Positions 17,562 to 25,034 of a stretch of 46,893 bases of DNA are shown piece by piece (the first letter of the stretch is position 1; the number at the start of each line of letters is the position of its first letter). The position numbers and the translations under genes are program-made. The notes beneath the pieces are model-generated. The model was not told the DNA's origin and made no database searches. It saw only the letters and a program-made list of their open reading frames with translations. Origin of the DNA: Microbacteriaceae bacterium (GTDB lineage: Bacteria; Actinomycetota; Actinomycetes; Actinomycetales; Microbacteriaceae); the NCBI GenBank assembly GCA_030841285.1, contig JAVECW010000011.1, positions 1 through 46,893 on the forward strand, read 5' to 3'.

Positions 17562-18115
17562 GGGAGCTCCCCCGTCCGCAGCTTCTTGAATTCGACGAAG
17601 CCCGTCGTGAGCCGCCAGATCACCGCCGAGGCAACGGCAGCGACGCAGAGCACGGCGACGACATTGAACCATGCGGCTGCCGAATCCGTGCCGTCTCCGA
17701 ACGAGTGCAGCAGGGCGATCGGCCACATCGCGTACGCGAACCAGTGCACAAAGCGGAAGACCCGGAAGCCGACGCTCCTGCGCAGCAAGCCCGTCAGGAT
17801 GAGCGCGACCAGCACGTCGCTCGCGACCGTGCCAAGTCCCAGCCAGAACGGATTGGCGGTGCCCAGGAACGGGAGGATGAAGTCGACGAGATTCAGCTGC
17901 GCCTGGGGGTCGAAAAAGAGCGCGATGACGTGGATGAGCGTGAACACCGCGCCCAGCAAGGACACATCGCGGTGCACGAGCGTCACAGAGAACCTCGGCA
18001 GACCCGGCAGCGGCCGCCCGGAACGATGCACGATGCCAAGAACCACGGACAAGCTCAGGAGAGCAAGTGCGACGACGCCAGTGCCGCGGCCGAGCGCCCA
18101 GAGCGCTTCATTCAC
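17558..18115 (-). CDS. Ferric-reductase-like transmembrane haem protein
   Basis: A 185-residue membrane protein with about five to six hydrophobic helices. His48 and His62 (spaced 14) and His124 and His137 (spaced 13) match the paired histidines of the ferric reductase/NADPH oxidase membrane domain, enough for two b haems stacked across the membrane. There is no flavin or NAD domain in the chain, so the soluble partners are presumably the neighbouring NuoF-like protein and ferredoxin. The GTG start at 18115 overlaps the apbE stop by 4 bases and has GAGGTGG upstream. Confidence 0.85.
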   Translation of the reverse strand: MNEALWALGRGTGVVALALLSLSVVLGIVHRSGRPLPGLPRFSVTLVHRDVSLLGAVFTLIHVIALFFDPQAQLNLVDFILPFLGTANPFWLGLGTVASDVLVALILTGLLRRSVGFRVFRFVHWFAYAMWPIALLHSFGDGTDSAAAWFNVVAVLCVAAVASAVIWRLTTGFVEFKKLRTGELP

Positions 18116-19062
18116 CAGAGACCACCTCGTTCAGCCTTCTCTTCACCCTCGCTCGGCCATCCGCCAAGCACCGTCACACGACCGGCTCTGTCGACGAGCC
18201 GTGCAGCCACACCGAGCTCGCGAAGCCAGGGCAGCGCGCGGTCACCGCGGACGATCGCCGCGGTACTCGCCGTGTTCGCTTCGAAGCAGCTGGGTGCCGC
18301 AACGGTGACGGTTCGCCAGACGGGCTCGGCCGGGCGTCCCGTGCGCGGATCGAGGATGTGGTGCAACTCCTCGTCACCGCGTCGCCACCGTCGCTTTTGC
18401 GTGCTCGACGTTGCAACGGCGTGACCGCGCCGGAGCCGGATCAGCGACCTAGGCTCCCCTGGCGCGTCCTGCACGAGAACATTCCAGCCCCCGTGTGGCG
18501 CAGCACCAGCCGTCGCAATGTCGCCACCGAGGCTGACGAGCACACCGCAGCCGAGATCGGACGAGATCCGCTGTGCGACAAGATCAGCCGCAACCGACTT
18601 GGCCGTCGCCCCGAGGTCGAGTGCGAGCGAGGCGGGCACGCGGAGGGTGCGCCCGGTGAGCACGACGCTCTTCCACCCGCGCTTGGGCGAGATCACGGCC
18701 TTGATGAGGCCATCCGAGTCTTCGACCAGGCGGATGTCGCGGTCATAGCCGACTGCATCCATCGCATACCCCAACGTCGGATCGACATCGCCGTCGGATT
18801 TCGCGGCGGCACCCAGGGCACGACGCACGAGCAACGCAAGAGTCTCGCTGACCTCGACTCCGTTCGGGAGCTGTGCCGAGAGTCGCTGGAGTTCGGAATC
18901 CGTACGAAAGCGGCTGCACGCCGCGTCGATCTCGGCGAGGAGCGCGTCCGCGATCGCGCAGGCCTCCTCGAGCGCATCCGGATCGGTGACGACGAGACGG
19001 GCCGTCGTGCTCCAGAGTGGCCACTCGCTTGATGCGATGCCCGGGTCAGGAGCCACTTTCAT
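18112..19062 (-). CDS. apbE: FAD:protein FMN transferase (ApbE family)
   Basis: A roughly 316-residue ApbE-family flavin transferase, which attaches FMN to a threonine of target proteins outside the cytoplasm. Motifs seen are DPTLGYAMDAVGYDRD, DLGATAKSVAADLVA (the Mg/FAD-binding segment), VSLGGDIATAG and HHILDPRTGRPA. ATGs at 19062 and 19080 are both possible; I chose 19062 because GAGG stands 8 bases before it. I see no clear signal peptide. The operon contains no recognisable FMN-binding-domain target; the exported protein encoded just upstream is the only candidate substrate in view. Confidence 0.85.
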   Translation of the reverse strand: MKVAPDPGIASSEWPLWSTTARLVVTDPDALEEACAIADALLAEIDAACSRFRTDSELQRLSAQLPNGVEVSETLALLVRRALGAAAKSDGDVDPTLGYAMDAVGYDRDIRLVEDSDGLIKAVISPKRGWKSVVLTGRTLRVPASLALDLGATAKSVAADLVAQRISSDLGCGVLVSLGGDIATAGAAPHGGWNVLVQDAPGEPRSLIRLRRGHAVATSSTQKRRWRRGDEELHHILDPRTGRPAEPVWRTVTVAAPSCFEANTASTAAIVRGDRALPWLRELGVAARLVDRAGRVTVLGGWPSEGEEKAERGGLW

Positions 19063-19100
19063 GTCAGAAGCCTCAGCCATGTCAGGAACCACTGCCCGCG

Positions 19101-19334
19101 TCAGGATCCGCTGGAGGTGCCCATGACAGGTCCGCCCTGGCTCGGCTGAACCGGGGAATTCTGCGTCGTCGTCGAGGATGAACCCGATGTCAGCGAACCC
19201 GACGTTGTCGACGGCTGCGGATTGGCGTCCGCCCATGCGGCCACGCCTGCTGCGCCGGAGCCGATAACGGCCAGCCCAGCCACTGTTGCCGTCACCGCTC
19301 GGCTCCGGCGCTTGCCGATCTCTCGCGTGTTCAT
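19101..19334 (-). CDS. Small exported Ser/Thr-rich protein of the redox operon
   Basis: A 77-residue protein with a classic export signal: a basic start (NTREIGKRRSR), a hydrophobic stretch at about 14-34 (VTATVAGLAVIGSGAAGVAA) and a probable cleavage site after AWADA. The mature part is about 40 residues of low-complexity Ser, Thr, Gly, Pro and Gln, ending PVMGTSSGS. It has no cysteine and no canonical FMN-binding domain. It is the first gene of the operon, 38 bases before apbE. It could be a flavinylation target, a periplasmic spacer or a remnant; I do not recognise the family. Confidence 0.6.
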   Translation of the reverse strand: MNTREIGKRRSRAVTATVAGLAVIGSGAAGVAAWADANPQPSTTSGSLTSGSSSTTTQNSPVQPSQGGPVMGTSSGS

Positions 19335-19476
19335 GTTCAGACCGCCATCCCTGATTCGAATGTGATGAGCTTGCCGAACGTCACCTCACGTTTGCTATGT
19401 GCAATCTGTGGTCTTCAATGGAATCTCGAGCCCCGCCTGAGAAAGCTACGACGTGGGACGGCTACACCTAAGAAAG

Positions 19477-20103
19477 CTATTGGGCGCCGAACCCGCCCAC
19501 CGGACTGAACGAGGAGTCGAGAGCGAACGGGTCGCGCACGAGACCCGAGCGATCGGATGCCGCGACCAACTCGGCCAGCTCGCTGGCGCCGCGAACGATG
19601 CGATCCGATAGCGCCTTGACGCCGGCGCCGCCGCTCCCCCAGTCTGCCGAGGCCGCGAACACCGAGGTCGGCACGGCAACCGCGTGCAGATATGTGAACA
19701 TCGGGCGCATGGCGTAATCGAGGGCGAGTGAGTGACGCTCGGTGCCTCCGGTCGCACCGAGCAGCACGGGCATCGCGACGAGCGCCTGGGTGTCGAGGAT
19801 GTCGAAGAACGACTTGAACAGTCCGCTGTAGCTCGTCGTGAAGATCGGCGTGACAGCGATGAGGCCGTCAGCGCCGGTGACCTTCTCGATCACGGCGTTG
19901 AGCTTGGGGCTCGGGAACCCGAGCAGCAGGTTGTTCGTGACGTCCTGCGCGACATCCCGAAGCTCGATCACGTCGACCTGCACCTCGATGTCCTGCATCT
20001 TCAGACGCTCAACCGCCGCCTCCGCGAGACGGTCCGCGAGCAGGCGAGTGGATGACGGCTGGCTGAGCCCAGCGGAGATGACCGCTAGTTTGCGCGTGGT
20101 CAT
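19477..20103 (-). CDS. NADPH-dependent FMN reductase (CE1759-type)
   Basis: A 208-residue flavodoxin-like reductase. AVISAGLSQPSSTRLLAD is the phosphate-binding start of the fold, and ITVTPIFT-type residues (ADGLIAVTPIFTTSYSGLFK) and LLGATGGTERHSLALDYAMRP form the flavin site. It begins at the ATG at 20103, one base after the stop of the monooxygenase gene, with CAGGAAA as ribosome binding site. It would supply reduced FMN to the luciferase-like monooxygenase encoded upstream. The physiological substrate of the pair is unknown. Confidence 0.88.
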   Translation of the reverse strand: MTTRKLAVISAGLSQPSSTRLLADRLAEAAVERLKMQDIEVQVDVIELRDVAQDVTNNLLLGFPSPKLNAVIEKVTGADGLIAVTPIFTTSYSGLFKSFFDILDTQALVAMPVLLGATGGTERHSLALDYAMRPMFTYLHAVAVPTSVFAASADWGSGGAGVKALSDRIVRGASELAELVAASDRSGLVRDPFALDSSFSPVGGFGAQ

Positions 20104-20104
20104 G

Positions 20105-21265
20105 CTAGTTTCCTGCCTGTGCGGTCTCGGGGGTGAGGTCGTTGGATTCGGCGGACGCGACGTGCGAAGCGTCGGCGTGCGCAGCGTCGGAGGCGGCGCG
20201 CTGGGCGAGAAGCGAAGCGTGCGTCGGCGCATCCGGAACGTGTGCCGGACGGTTCGTCGCGAACTCCTTGCGGAGAGCGGGAACGACCTCACCGCCGAGG
20301 ATGTCGAGCTGCTCGAGCACGGTCGAGAGCGGAAGGCCTGCGTGGTCCACGAGGAACAGCTGGCGCTGGTAGTCACCGAAGTACTCACGCATGCTCGCGT
20401 AGCGGTCGATGACCTGCTGCGGGCTGCCGACGGTCAGCGGGGTCTGCGCGGTGAAGTCTTCGAGGCTCGGGCCGTGTCCGTAGACGGGCGCGTTGTCGAA
20501 GTACGGGCGGAATTCGTTGACGGCATCCTGCGAGTTCTTACGCATGAACGCCTGGCCACCGAGGCCGACGATCGCCTGGTCGGCGGTGCCGTGACCGTAG
20601 TGCTCGAAGCGCTGGCGATAGAGGCGAATGAGCTGCATGTAGTGCTCCTTCGGCCAGAAAATGTTGTTGGCGAAGAACCCGTCTCCGTAGTACGCGGCCT
20701 GCTCCGCAATCTCTGGGCTGCGGATGGAGCCATGCCAGACGAAGGGTGGAATGTCGTCGAGCGGGCGGGGAGTCGATTGGAAGCCCTGCAGGGGCGTGCG
20801 GAACTGGCCCTCCCAGTCGACGAATTCTTCGCGCCACAGGCGGCGCAGGAGGTTGTAGTTCTCGAGCGCGAGCGGGATGCCCTGACGGATGTCCTTGCCG
20901 AACCAGGGATACACGGGACCCGTGTTGCCGCGCCCCATCATGACGTCGACGCGACCGTCGGAGATGTGTTGAAGCGTCGCGAAGTCTTCCGCGATCTTCA
21001 CAGGGTCGCTTGTTGTGATGAGCGTCGTGGATGTCGAGAGGATGATCCGCTCGGTGCGCGCGGCGATGTAGCCGAGCAGGGTGGTCGGCGATGATGGGAT
21101 GAAGGGCGGGTTGTGGTGCTCGCCCGTCGCAAAGACGTCGAGGCCCACCTCTTCGACCTTCTGCGCGATCGTGAGGATGTCCTTGATGCGCTCGTGTTCC
21201 GTGGGCGTCCGCCCAGTGGTGGGGTTCGTCGTGACGTCACCGACGGTGAAAATACCGAACTGCAT
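20105..21265 (-). CDS. LLM-class FMN-dependent monooxygenase (CE1758-type)
   Basis: A 386-residue bacterial luciferase-like TIM-barrel protein. QFGIFTVGDVT at the N-terminus, DVFATGEHHNPPFIPSSP (flavin/substrate pocket), ILSTSTTLITTSDPVKIAED and GRVDVMMGRGN are typical of this class. It runs to a long Ala/Ser/His-rich C-terminal tail, beyond the barrel, encoded by GC-rich near-repeats (SDAAHADASHVASAES). It is paired with the reductase gene one base downstream. A 12-bp palindrome stands 20 bases before its start. Confidence 0.9.
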   Translation of the reverse strand: MQFGIFTVGDVTTNPTTGRTPTEHERIKDILTIAQKVEEVGLDVFATGEHHNPPFIPSSPTTLLGYIAARTERIILSTSTTLITTSDPVKIAEDFATLQHISDGRVDVMMGRGNTGPVYPWFGKDIRQGIPLALENYNLLRRLWREEFVDWEGQFRTPLQGFQSTPRPLDDIPPFVWHGSIRSPEIAEQAAYYGDGFFANNIFWPKEHYMQLIRLYRQRFEHYGHGTADQAIVGLGGQAFMRKNSQDAVNEFRPYFDNAPVYGHGPSLEDFTAQTPLTVGSPQQVIDRYASMREYFGDYQRQLFLVDHAGLPLSTVLEQLDILGGEVVPALRKEFATNRPAHVPDAPTHASLLAQRAASDAAHADASHVASAESNDLTPETAQAGN

Positions 21266-21285
21266 TTCGGGCCTCTCTCATTTCA

Positions 21286-21297
21286 ATGCATTTGCAT
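21286..21297. promoter_or_regulatory. 12-bp palindrome before the monooxygenase gene
   Basis: ATGCA-TT-TGCAT is a perfect inverted repeat centred about 26 bases upstream of the monooxygenase ATG, in its probable promoter or leader. It could be an operator. No dedicated regulator gene is adjacent. Confidence 0.45.
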
Positions 21298-21474
21298 GGA
21301 TGTCGGTTAAACTACTACATCGCTGGCTCTATTCCCAACGTGCGGTCGGCTCTACCCGGTCGTGAATTCAGGCGAGAGTCAACTCCGCCGGGCTCTTGAA
21401 TTCAGCCGCGAGGTCGGGCACATTGGTGGGCGTGTGATCCAACACCGGATCCGCCGTGAAAAGTGAGGTGCACG

Positions 21475-21876
21475 ATGCCAACGATGATCTTCGTCAATCT
21501 CCCCGTGAAAGATCTCGCTCGGTCGCGAGAGTTCTATGGAAAGCTCGGCTACACCTTCAACGAACAATTCAGCGACGAGAATGCTATCTGCGTCGTGATC
21601 AGCGACACCATATTCCTCATGCTCCTCGTCGAGCCGTTCTTCAAGACCTTTACGAAGAAGGAGATAGCCGACGCGAGCGGCGTCACCGAAGCAATCCTTG
21701 CCATCAGCACTGACAACCGCGAGGCCGTCGATGAGCTGGTCGACAAGGCATTCGCGGCGGGTGCGTCGGAGTCCAACGATCCGGACGACCAGGGCTTCAT
21801 GTACAGCCGGAGCTTCCAGGACCCGGACGGCCACCTGTGGGAAGTGCTCTGGATGGACCCGTCGGCGGTGCAGTAG
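21475..21876 (+). CDS. VOC-family protein (glyoxalase/bleomycin-resistance fold)
   Basis: A 133-residue single-copy VOC protein. MIFVNLPVKDLARSREFYGK opens the first beta-alpha-beta-beta-beta module, and FQDPDGHLWEVLWMD closes the second, as in the lactoylglutathione-lyase relatives. The ATG at 21475 is chosen over an in-frame start at 21463 because GAGG stands 8 bases before it. It stands alone between divergent and convergent neighbours; substrate unknown. Confidence 0.85.
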   Translation: MPTMIFVNLPVKDLARSREFYGKLGYTFNEQFSDENAICVVISDTIFLMLLVEPFFKTFTKKEIADASGVTEAILAISTDNREAVDELVDKAFAAGASESNDPDDQGFMYSRSFQDPDGHLWEVLWMDPSAVQ

Positions 21877-21912
21877 CCGGGCGAGCGTCGTTCAGGCAAG
21901 CGGCGTGCAGGC

Positions 21913-21956
21913 AAGCATCCGTTAAGCAGACGTGCGGAAAGCATCCGTTAAGCAGA
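21913..21956. repeat. Two 18-bp direct repeats, 26-bp period, after the VOC gene
   Basis: AAGCATCCGTTAAGCAGA occurs at 21913-21930 and 21939-21956 without mismatch. The second copy runs straight into the rpsO hairpin. The flanks are also partly repeated (GTGCAGGC and GTGCGG). Confidence 0.85.
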
Positions 21957-21987
21957 ACGGGCCGCCACCTTTCGGTGACGGCCCGTT
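21956..21987 (-). terminator. Hairpin after rpsO
   Basis: Arms AACGGGCCGCCACC and GGTGACGGCCCGTT around a TTTC loop. As in the pnp hairpin, the single C-A irregularity becomes G-U in minus-strand RNA, so the stem is continuous in the rpsO transcript. The minus-strand loop is GAAA, a stable tetraloop. No T-run follows. Confidence 0.75.
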
Positions 21988-22017
21988 CGCAAGAAGATCG
22001 CGTTGTCAGCGAAACGC

Positions 22018-22287
22018 TTAGCGGCGCAGTCCGAGTCGCTCGATGAGCGAGCGATAACGGTTGATGTCGATATCCGACAGGTAACCGAGCAGACGACGAC
22101 GCTGACCAACCAGCAGAAGCAGGCCACGACGTGAGTGGTGGTCGTGCTTGTGCTCCTTGAGGTGCTCGGTGAGATCCTTGATCCGCTTGGTCAGGATTGC
22201 CACCTGGACCTCTGGGGATCCGGTGTCACCGGGGTGGGTCGCGTACTCTTCGATGATCGCCTTCTTGACATCAGCTTCAAGTGCCAT
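22018..22287 (-). CDS. rpsO: 30S ribosomal protein S15
   Basis: An 89-residue S15, exactly family length. [40 protein letters not shown] and [20 protein letters not shown] are its 16S rRNA-binding helices. In many bacteria rpsO and pnp are adjacent; here they lie about 6 kb apart with unrelated genes between, so that operon has been split. A long GC-rich leader precedes it. Confidence 0.98.
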   Translation of the reverse strand: MALEADVKKAIIEEYATHPGDTGSPEVQVAILTKRIKDLTEHLKEHKHDHHSRRGLLLLVGQRRRLLGYLSDIDINRYRSLIERLGLRR

Positions 22288-22376
22288 AGATGGGATCCCC
22301 TCTCTCTCGTTGCGCGGCGCCCGGGGCGGGATGCCTGGGCTCTCTTTCTCCGCGGCCGTTAGACGGCAACTTCAGG

Positions 22377-22382
22377 AGTTTA
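22377..22382 (-). promoter_or_regulatory. Possible -10 of rpsO
   Basis: On the minus strand TGCTAAACT gives an extended TAAACT -10 about 90 bases before the rpsO ATG. The -35 region is poor, so this is tentative. Confidence 0.3.
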
Positions 22383-22523
22383 GCAGAGGGCACAGGCTGG
22401 TGTTCGCCTGCGCCGGCGCCCGACATCCGCAAGATTTGTCGCATGTCGAAATTACCGGAACACTGGGGTGAGCCTGACGCCGGAGCGCGTTGGCGTGCCC
22501 TGGCTGAAGCCTGCGCTGACAGT

Positions 22524-22575
22524 GTTCTGTGCTGAGAGTGATCTGCGCTGTTCTGTGCTGAGAGTGATCTGCGCT
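22524..22575. repeat. Perfect 26-bp tandem duplication
   Basis: A 26-base unit starting GTTCTGTGCTGAGAGTGATC occurs twice without mismatch (22524-22549, 22550-22575). It is bracketed by two copies of CTGAAGCCTGCGCT, giving an A-R-R-A layout. It lies in the leader of the YoaK-like gene. Confidence 0.9.
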
Positions 22576-22623
22576 GACTGAAGCCTGCGCTCATAGTGAC
22601 CTGCCCCGACCGAGAGGAATCCC

Positions 22624-23319
22624 GTGACCAATTCCCCCATCAAGACGCGAGGCGAGCTCCACCTGGTACTCATGCTCACGCTCACCTTCTCAACCGGCAT
22701 CATCGACGCCGTCGGGTACCTCGGCCTCGACCGCGTGTTCACGGGCAACATGACGGGCAACGTCGTCATTCTCGGCATGGCCCTCCTCGGCGCGGACAAC
22801 CTGCCAGTGCTCGGGCCGATCATCGCCCTCGTCGGATTCCTCGCCGGAGCGGCAACGGCGGGACGAGTGTTGCGTCCCATCCTCGCTGGGTGGAGCCAAC
22901 GCACGACGACCCTGCTCGCGATCGTGGGTGCGCTCATCCTCGTGATCGCGATCGCGCTGCTCGGCACCGGCCAGAGCGTGGCGCCGTGGCTGCAGTACAG
23001 CGTGACCGGCCTGCTCGGATACGCGATGGGCATGCAGGCGGGTACGGCCAGACACATCGCGGTGAAGGATGTCACGACCGTCGTGGTCACCTCGACGCTC
23101 GCCGGCCTTGCCGCAGACTCCTGGCTCGCCGGCGGGTCCGGACAGCCCTGGAGGCGCCGCGCCGGTTCTGTCGTGCTGATCGGGCTCGGCGCCCTCTGTG
23201 GCGCCGCATCCCTGCACGTCCACATTGGACTCGGCCTCGTCATCTCGGCCCTCCTCACACTCGTCGTTGCCTGGGCGGGTCACATGGCGAAGTTCGCACC
23301 GGACGCCGCTGCCGCCTAG
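22624..23319 (+). CDS. YoaK-family membrane protein (DUF1275)
   Basis: A 231-residue membrane protein with about six hydrophobic helices. TFSTGIIDAVGYLGLDRVFT followed by GNMTGNVVILGM is the hallmark of the YoaK/DUF1275 family, and GYAMGMQAGTARHIAVKDVT is its second conserved block, with TSTLAGLAADS. The start is GTG at 22624, with GAGAGGA upstream. Function of the family is not known. Confidence 0.88.
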   Translation: MTNSPIKTRGELHLVLMLTLTFSTGIIDAVGYLGLDRVFTGNMTGNVVILGMALLGADNLPVLGPIIALVGFLAGAATAGRVLRPILAGWSQRTTTLLAIVGALILVIAIALLGTGQSVAPWLQYSVTGLLGYAMGMQAGTARHIAVKDVTTVVVTSTLAGLAADSWLAGGSGQPWRRRAGSVVLIGLGALCGAASLHVHIGLGLVISALLTLVVAWAGHMAKFAPDAAAA

Positions 23320-23332
23320 CCGCACTAGGGTC

Positions 23333-23443
23333 GGGCTCTGCATACCCGGGCCCTGCCTACCCGGGCACTCCCTACCCGGGCTGTCTATCCGGGCTCTGCA
23401 TGCACGGGCTCTGCCCACCCGAGCGCTGCCTACCCGGGCGCTC
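23333..23443. repeat. Degenerate 15-bp tandem array at a convergent gene end
   Basis: Seven full units and part of an eighth, of the type GGGCTCTGCNTACCC, run from 23333; one unit is two bases short. The array fills the gap between the YoaK-like gene and the DUF222 gene and enters the last codons of the latter (stop at 23430). CCCGGG junctions recur between units. Confidence 0.85.
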
Positions 23444-24908
23444 GCGCGATCGCATCGGTCAGCGACGTTCGCGATCGGCTGGCGGGCCGCCACCTCGCAC
23501 CGCTATCGAGCCACGGCGGCGCCTTGATCTGCGGAGCGCCGCGAATCATCCGCACCTGCCAGCCGGAGGTCTCGATCGTGCGGTGATGAAACCAGCACAG
23601 AAGCACGCCGTTGTCAGTATGCGTTTCTCCACCTGCCGCATCCGGTTTCACGTGGTGGATCTCGCACCAGCCAGCCGGAATCTGGCAGCCGGGAATGAGA
23701 CATCCACCGTCTCGGAGTGTGATCGCCCTGCGCTGCCGAGGGGTGAAGCACCGCTGCGGAGAGCCGAGCGAGATGATTCGCCCCATCGCATCGAGCTCGA
23801 CGGTCTGGGTGCCGCCGCTGCAGACGAACTGTTCGACCGCGCGCATCGAGATCGGCGACGGCACCCCGTCAATGAAACCCGCACCGCGCCTGCGCTCGAG
23901 GTCATCGCGGCGCACGCTCACGAGGACCGTGGGCGCCGCCCCGCCGACCGCCGGCGTCTCACCGCTTCGCGCGGCAGCATCGATGATCGACGCGAGAATG
24001 TCATGCCGTCGCTGGTCGAAGCTTCGCGGATCCTTGACGGCGACCTCCGCGCGCCGACCACCGACGTGGCCACTAGCGACGTGCCCATCATCGACGTCAC
24101 CAGCAGTGACGTCACCACCAGTGACGTCACCAGCCGCGATGTCACCCTCAGGCACAAACACAGGAGCAGTCTTGGGCGCAAGATAGGCATCGAAGAGGCG
24201 GGCGAACTTGCCCGCAATTTCGGGCAGCAGCCCGCCGCTGACCGGCACGAGACCACCGTGCTCCGAACCGAACCGGAATCCGCGCCTCGCGAGCGCGCGC
24301 TCCTCAGCCGGCACGAGACCGTCAGGGTCGAGTGCGGTGCGCCACACCTGCGCCTGTACCCTCGACTCGTCGGCAGCGCACGGCACTGAGCTCTCTGGGC
24401 CCGACCCGGTCGCAGCGGCAACCAGCTCACGCTCTGCGGAAGCAAGGTCATCGATCGCCGCATGGTCGATGACCGGCAAGAGCCCGTTGATGATCGCCGT
24501 CGCGGAGTCAGCCCCGAGGGAACCGGAACCCAATGCCTCCGCGACCCGCGGGAACCGCGCGGGGAACTCGATTCCAGTGAGCGAAAGCTGTGCGCGAGTC
24601 TGGAGCCCCAGCGCCAGGCGCCGCTCGACCGAGACTCCGGATGCACAAGTGAGTCGCTGCATTAGCTCACTCGCGTTGCGGCATCCCTTCTTTGCTGCGA
24701 GCCCGGCGAGGCCCAATTCTTTGCGCGACCGCTCGCCGACCTCGGCAGCAGCCGCAACCCTCAGCGCATCAACCCGACGCCCAAGCCGTTCGATCGCGCC
24801 GACCGTGGCCACGAGAGCCTCGTCGTCCAGCCCTCGCACATAGCCGCACGCGACCGAATCGGCAAGGTCGCCGGTGATCGCATCGAGGGCATCTGCCGGG
24901 CTGTTCAT
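23430..24908 (-). CDS. DUF222 and HNH endonuclease domain protein
   Basis: A 492-residue protein of the actinobacterial DUF222/HNH (13E12-like) family. The helical DUF222 part fills the N-terminal half (RVDALRVAAAAEVGERSRKE onward). The C-terminal HNH domain has CLIPGCQIPAGWCEIHHVKP and LLCWFHHRTIE, with the zinc cysteines and the His-His-Asn catalytic set intact (THTDNGVLLC). Between them lies a Gly-Asp-Val repeat region (GDVTGGDVTAGDVDDGHVAS) encoded by 15-bp tandem DNA repeats. Such genes are multicopy and variable in these genomes; the role is unknown. The upstream AACAAT lies 6 bases before the ATG, possibly another leaderless start. Confidence 0.88.
   Translation of the reverse strand: MNSPADALDAITGDLADSVACGYVRGLDDEALVATVGAIERLGRRVDALRVAAAAEVGERSRKELGLAGLAAKKGCRNASELMQRLTCASGVSVERRLALGLQTRAQLSLTGIEFPARFPRVAEALGSGSLGADSATAIINGLLPVIDHAAIDDLASAERELVAAATGSGPESSVPCAADESRVQAQVWRTALDPDGLVPAEERALARRGFRFGSEHGGLVPVSGGLLPEIAGKFARLFDAYLAPKTAPVFVPEGDIAAGDVTGGDVTAGDVDDGHVASGHVGGRRAEVAVKDPRSFDQRRHDILASIIDAAARSGETPAVGGAAPTVLVSVRRDDLERRRGAGFIDGVPSPISMRAVEQFVCSGGTQTVELDAMGRIISLGSPQRCFTPRQRRAITLRDGGCLIPGCQIPAGWCEIHHVKPDAAGGETHTDNGVLLCWFHHRTIETSGWQVRMIRGAPQIKAPPWLDSGARWRPASRSRTSLTDAIARAPG
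24063..24152. repeat. 15-bp x6 tandem repeat inside the DUF222/HNH gene
   Basis: Six units of the type GACGTCACCANCAGT run from 24063 to 24152. The central three are nearly identical and the outer ones diverged. They encode the GDVT-type pentapeptides of the interdomain linker on the minus strand. Confidence 0.88.
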
Positions 24909-25021
24909 GGGTCAATTGTTTCGTGGCCCACTGACATTGATGAGCCACAATAGCCTGATCAGGGGCAGTTTGTGGAGAACTGACACTGATCGTGACTGTG
25001 GAGGAGGCCTACACGCGCCCG

Positions 25022-25027
25022 TAGTCT
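25022..25027 (+). promoter_or_regulatory. -10 hexamer for a leaderless start (M50 gene)
   Basis: TAGTCT ends 7 bases before the ATG at 25035, and an in-frame TGA lies directly upstream of that ATG. No Shine-Dalgarno is at the usual distance. Confidence 0.5.
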
Positions 25028-25034
25028 GTGATTC

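Larger units (their letters stand above)
22288..22623. other. Divergent region between rpsO and the YoaK-like gene
   Basis: About 336 bases. The rpsO side holds a small GCCGT-TAG-ACGGC hairpin and a possible minus-strand -10. The other side holds a 26-bp tandem duplication and further partial copies before the ribosome binding site of the next gene. I see no gene in it; short frames here are repeat translations. Confidence 0.5.

Noticed and set aside
23333-24152. Repeat-dense stretch considered as a CRISPR array
   Set aside because: Units are 15 bp and directly adjacent with no unique spacers, and no cas genes are present.
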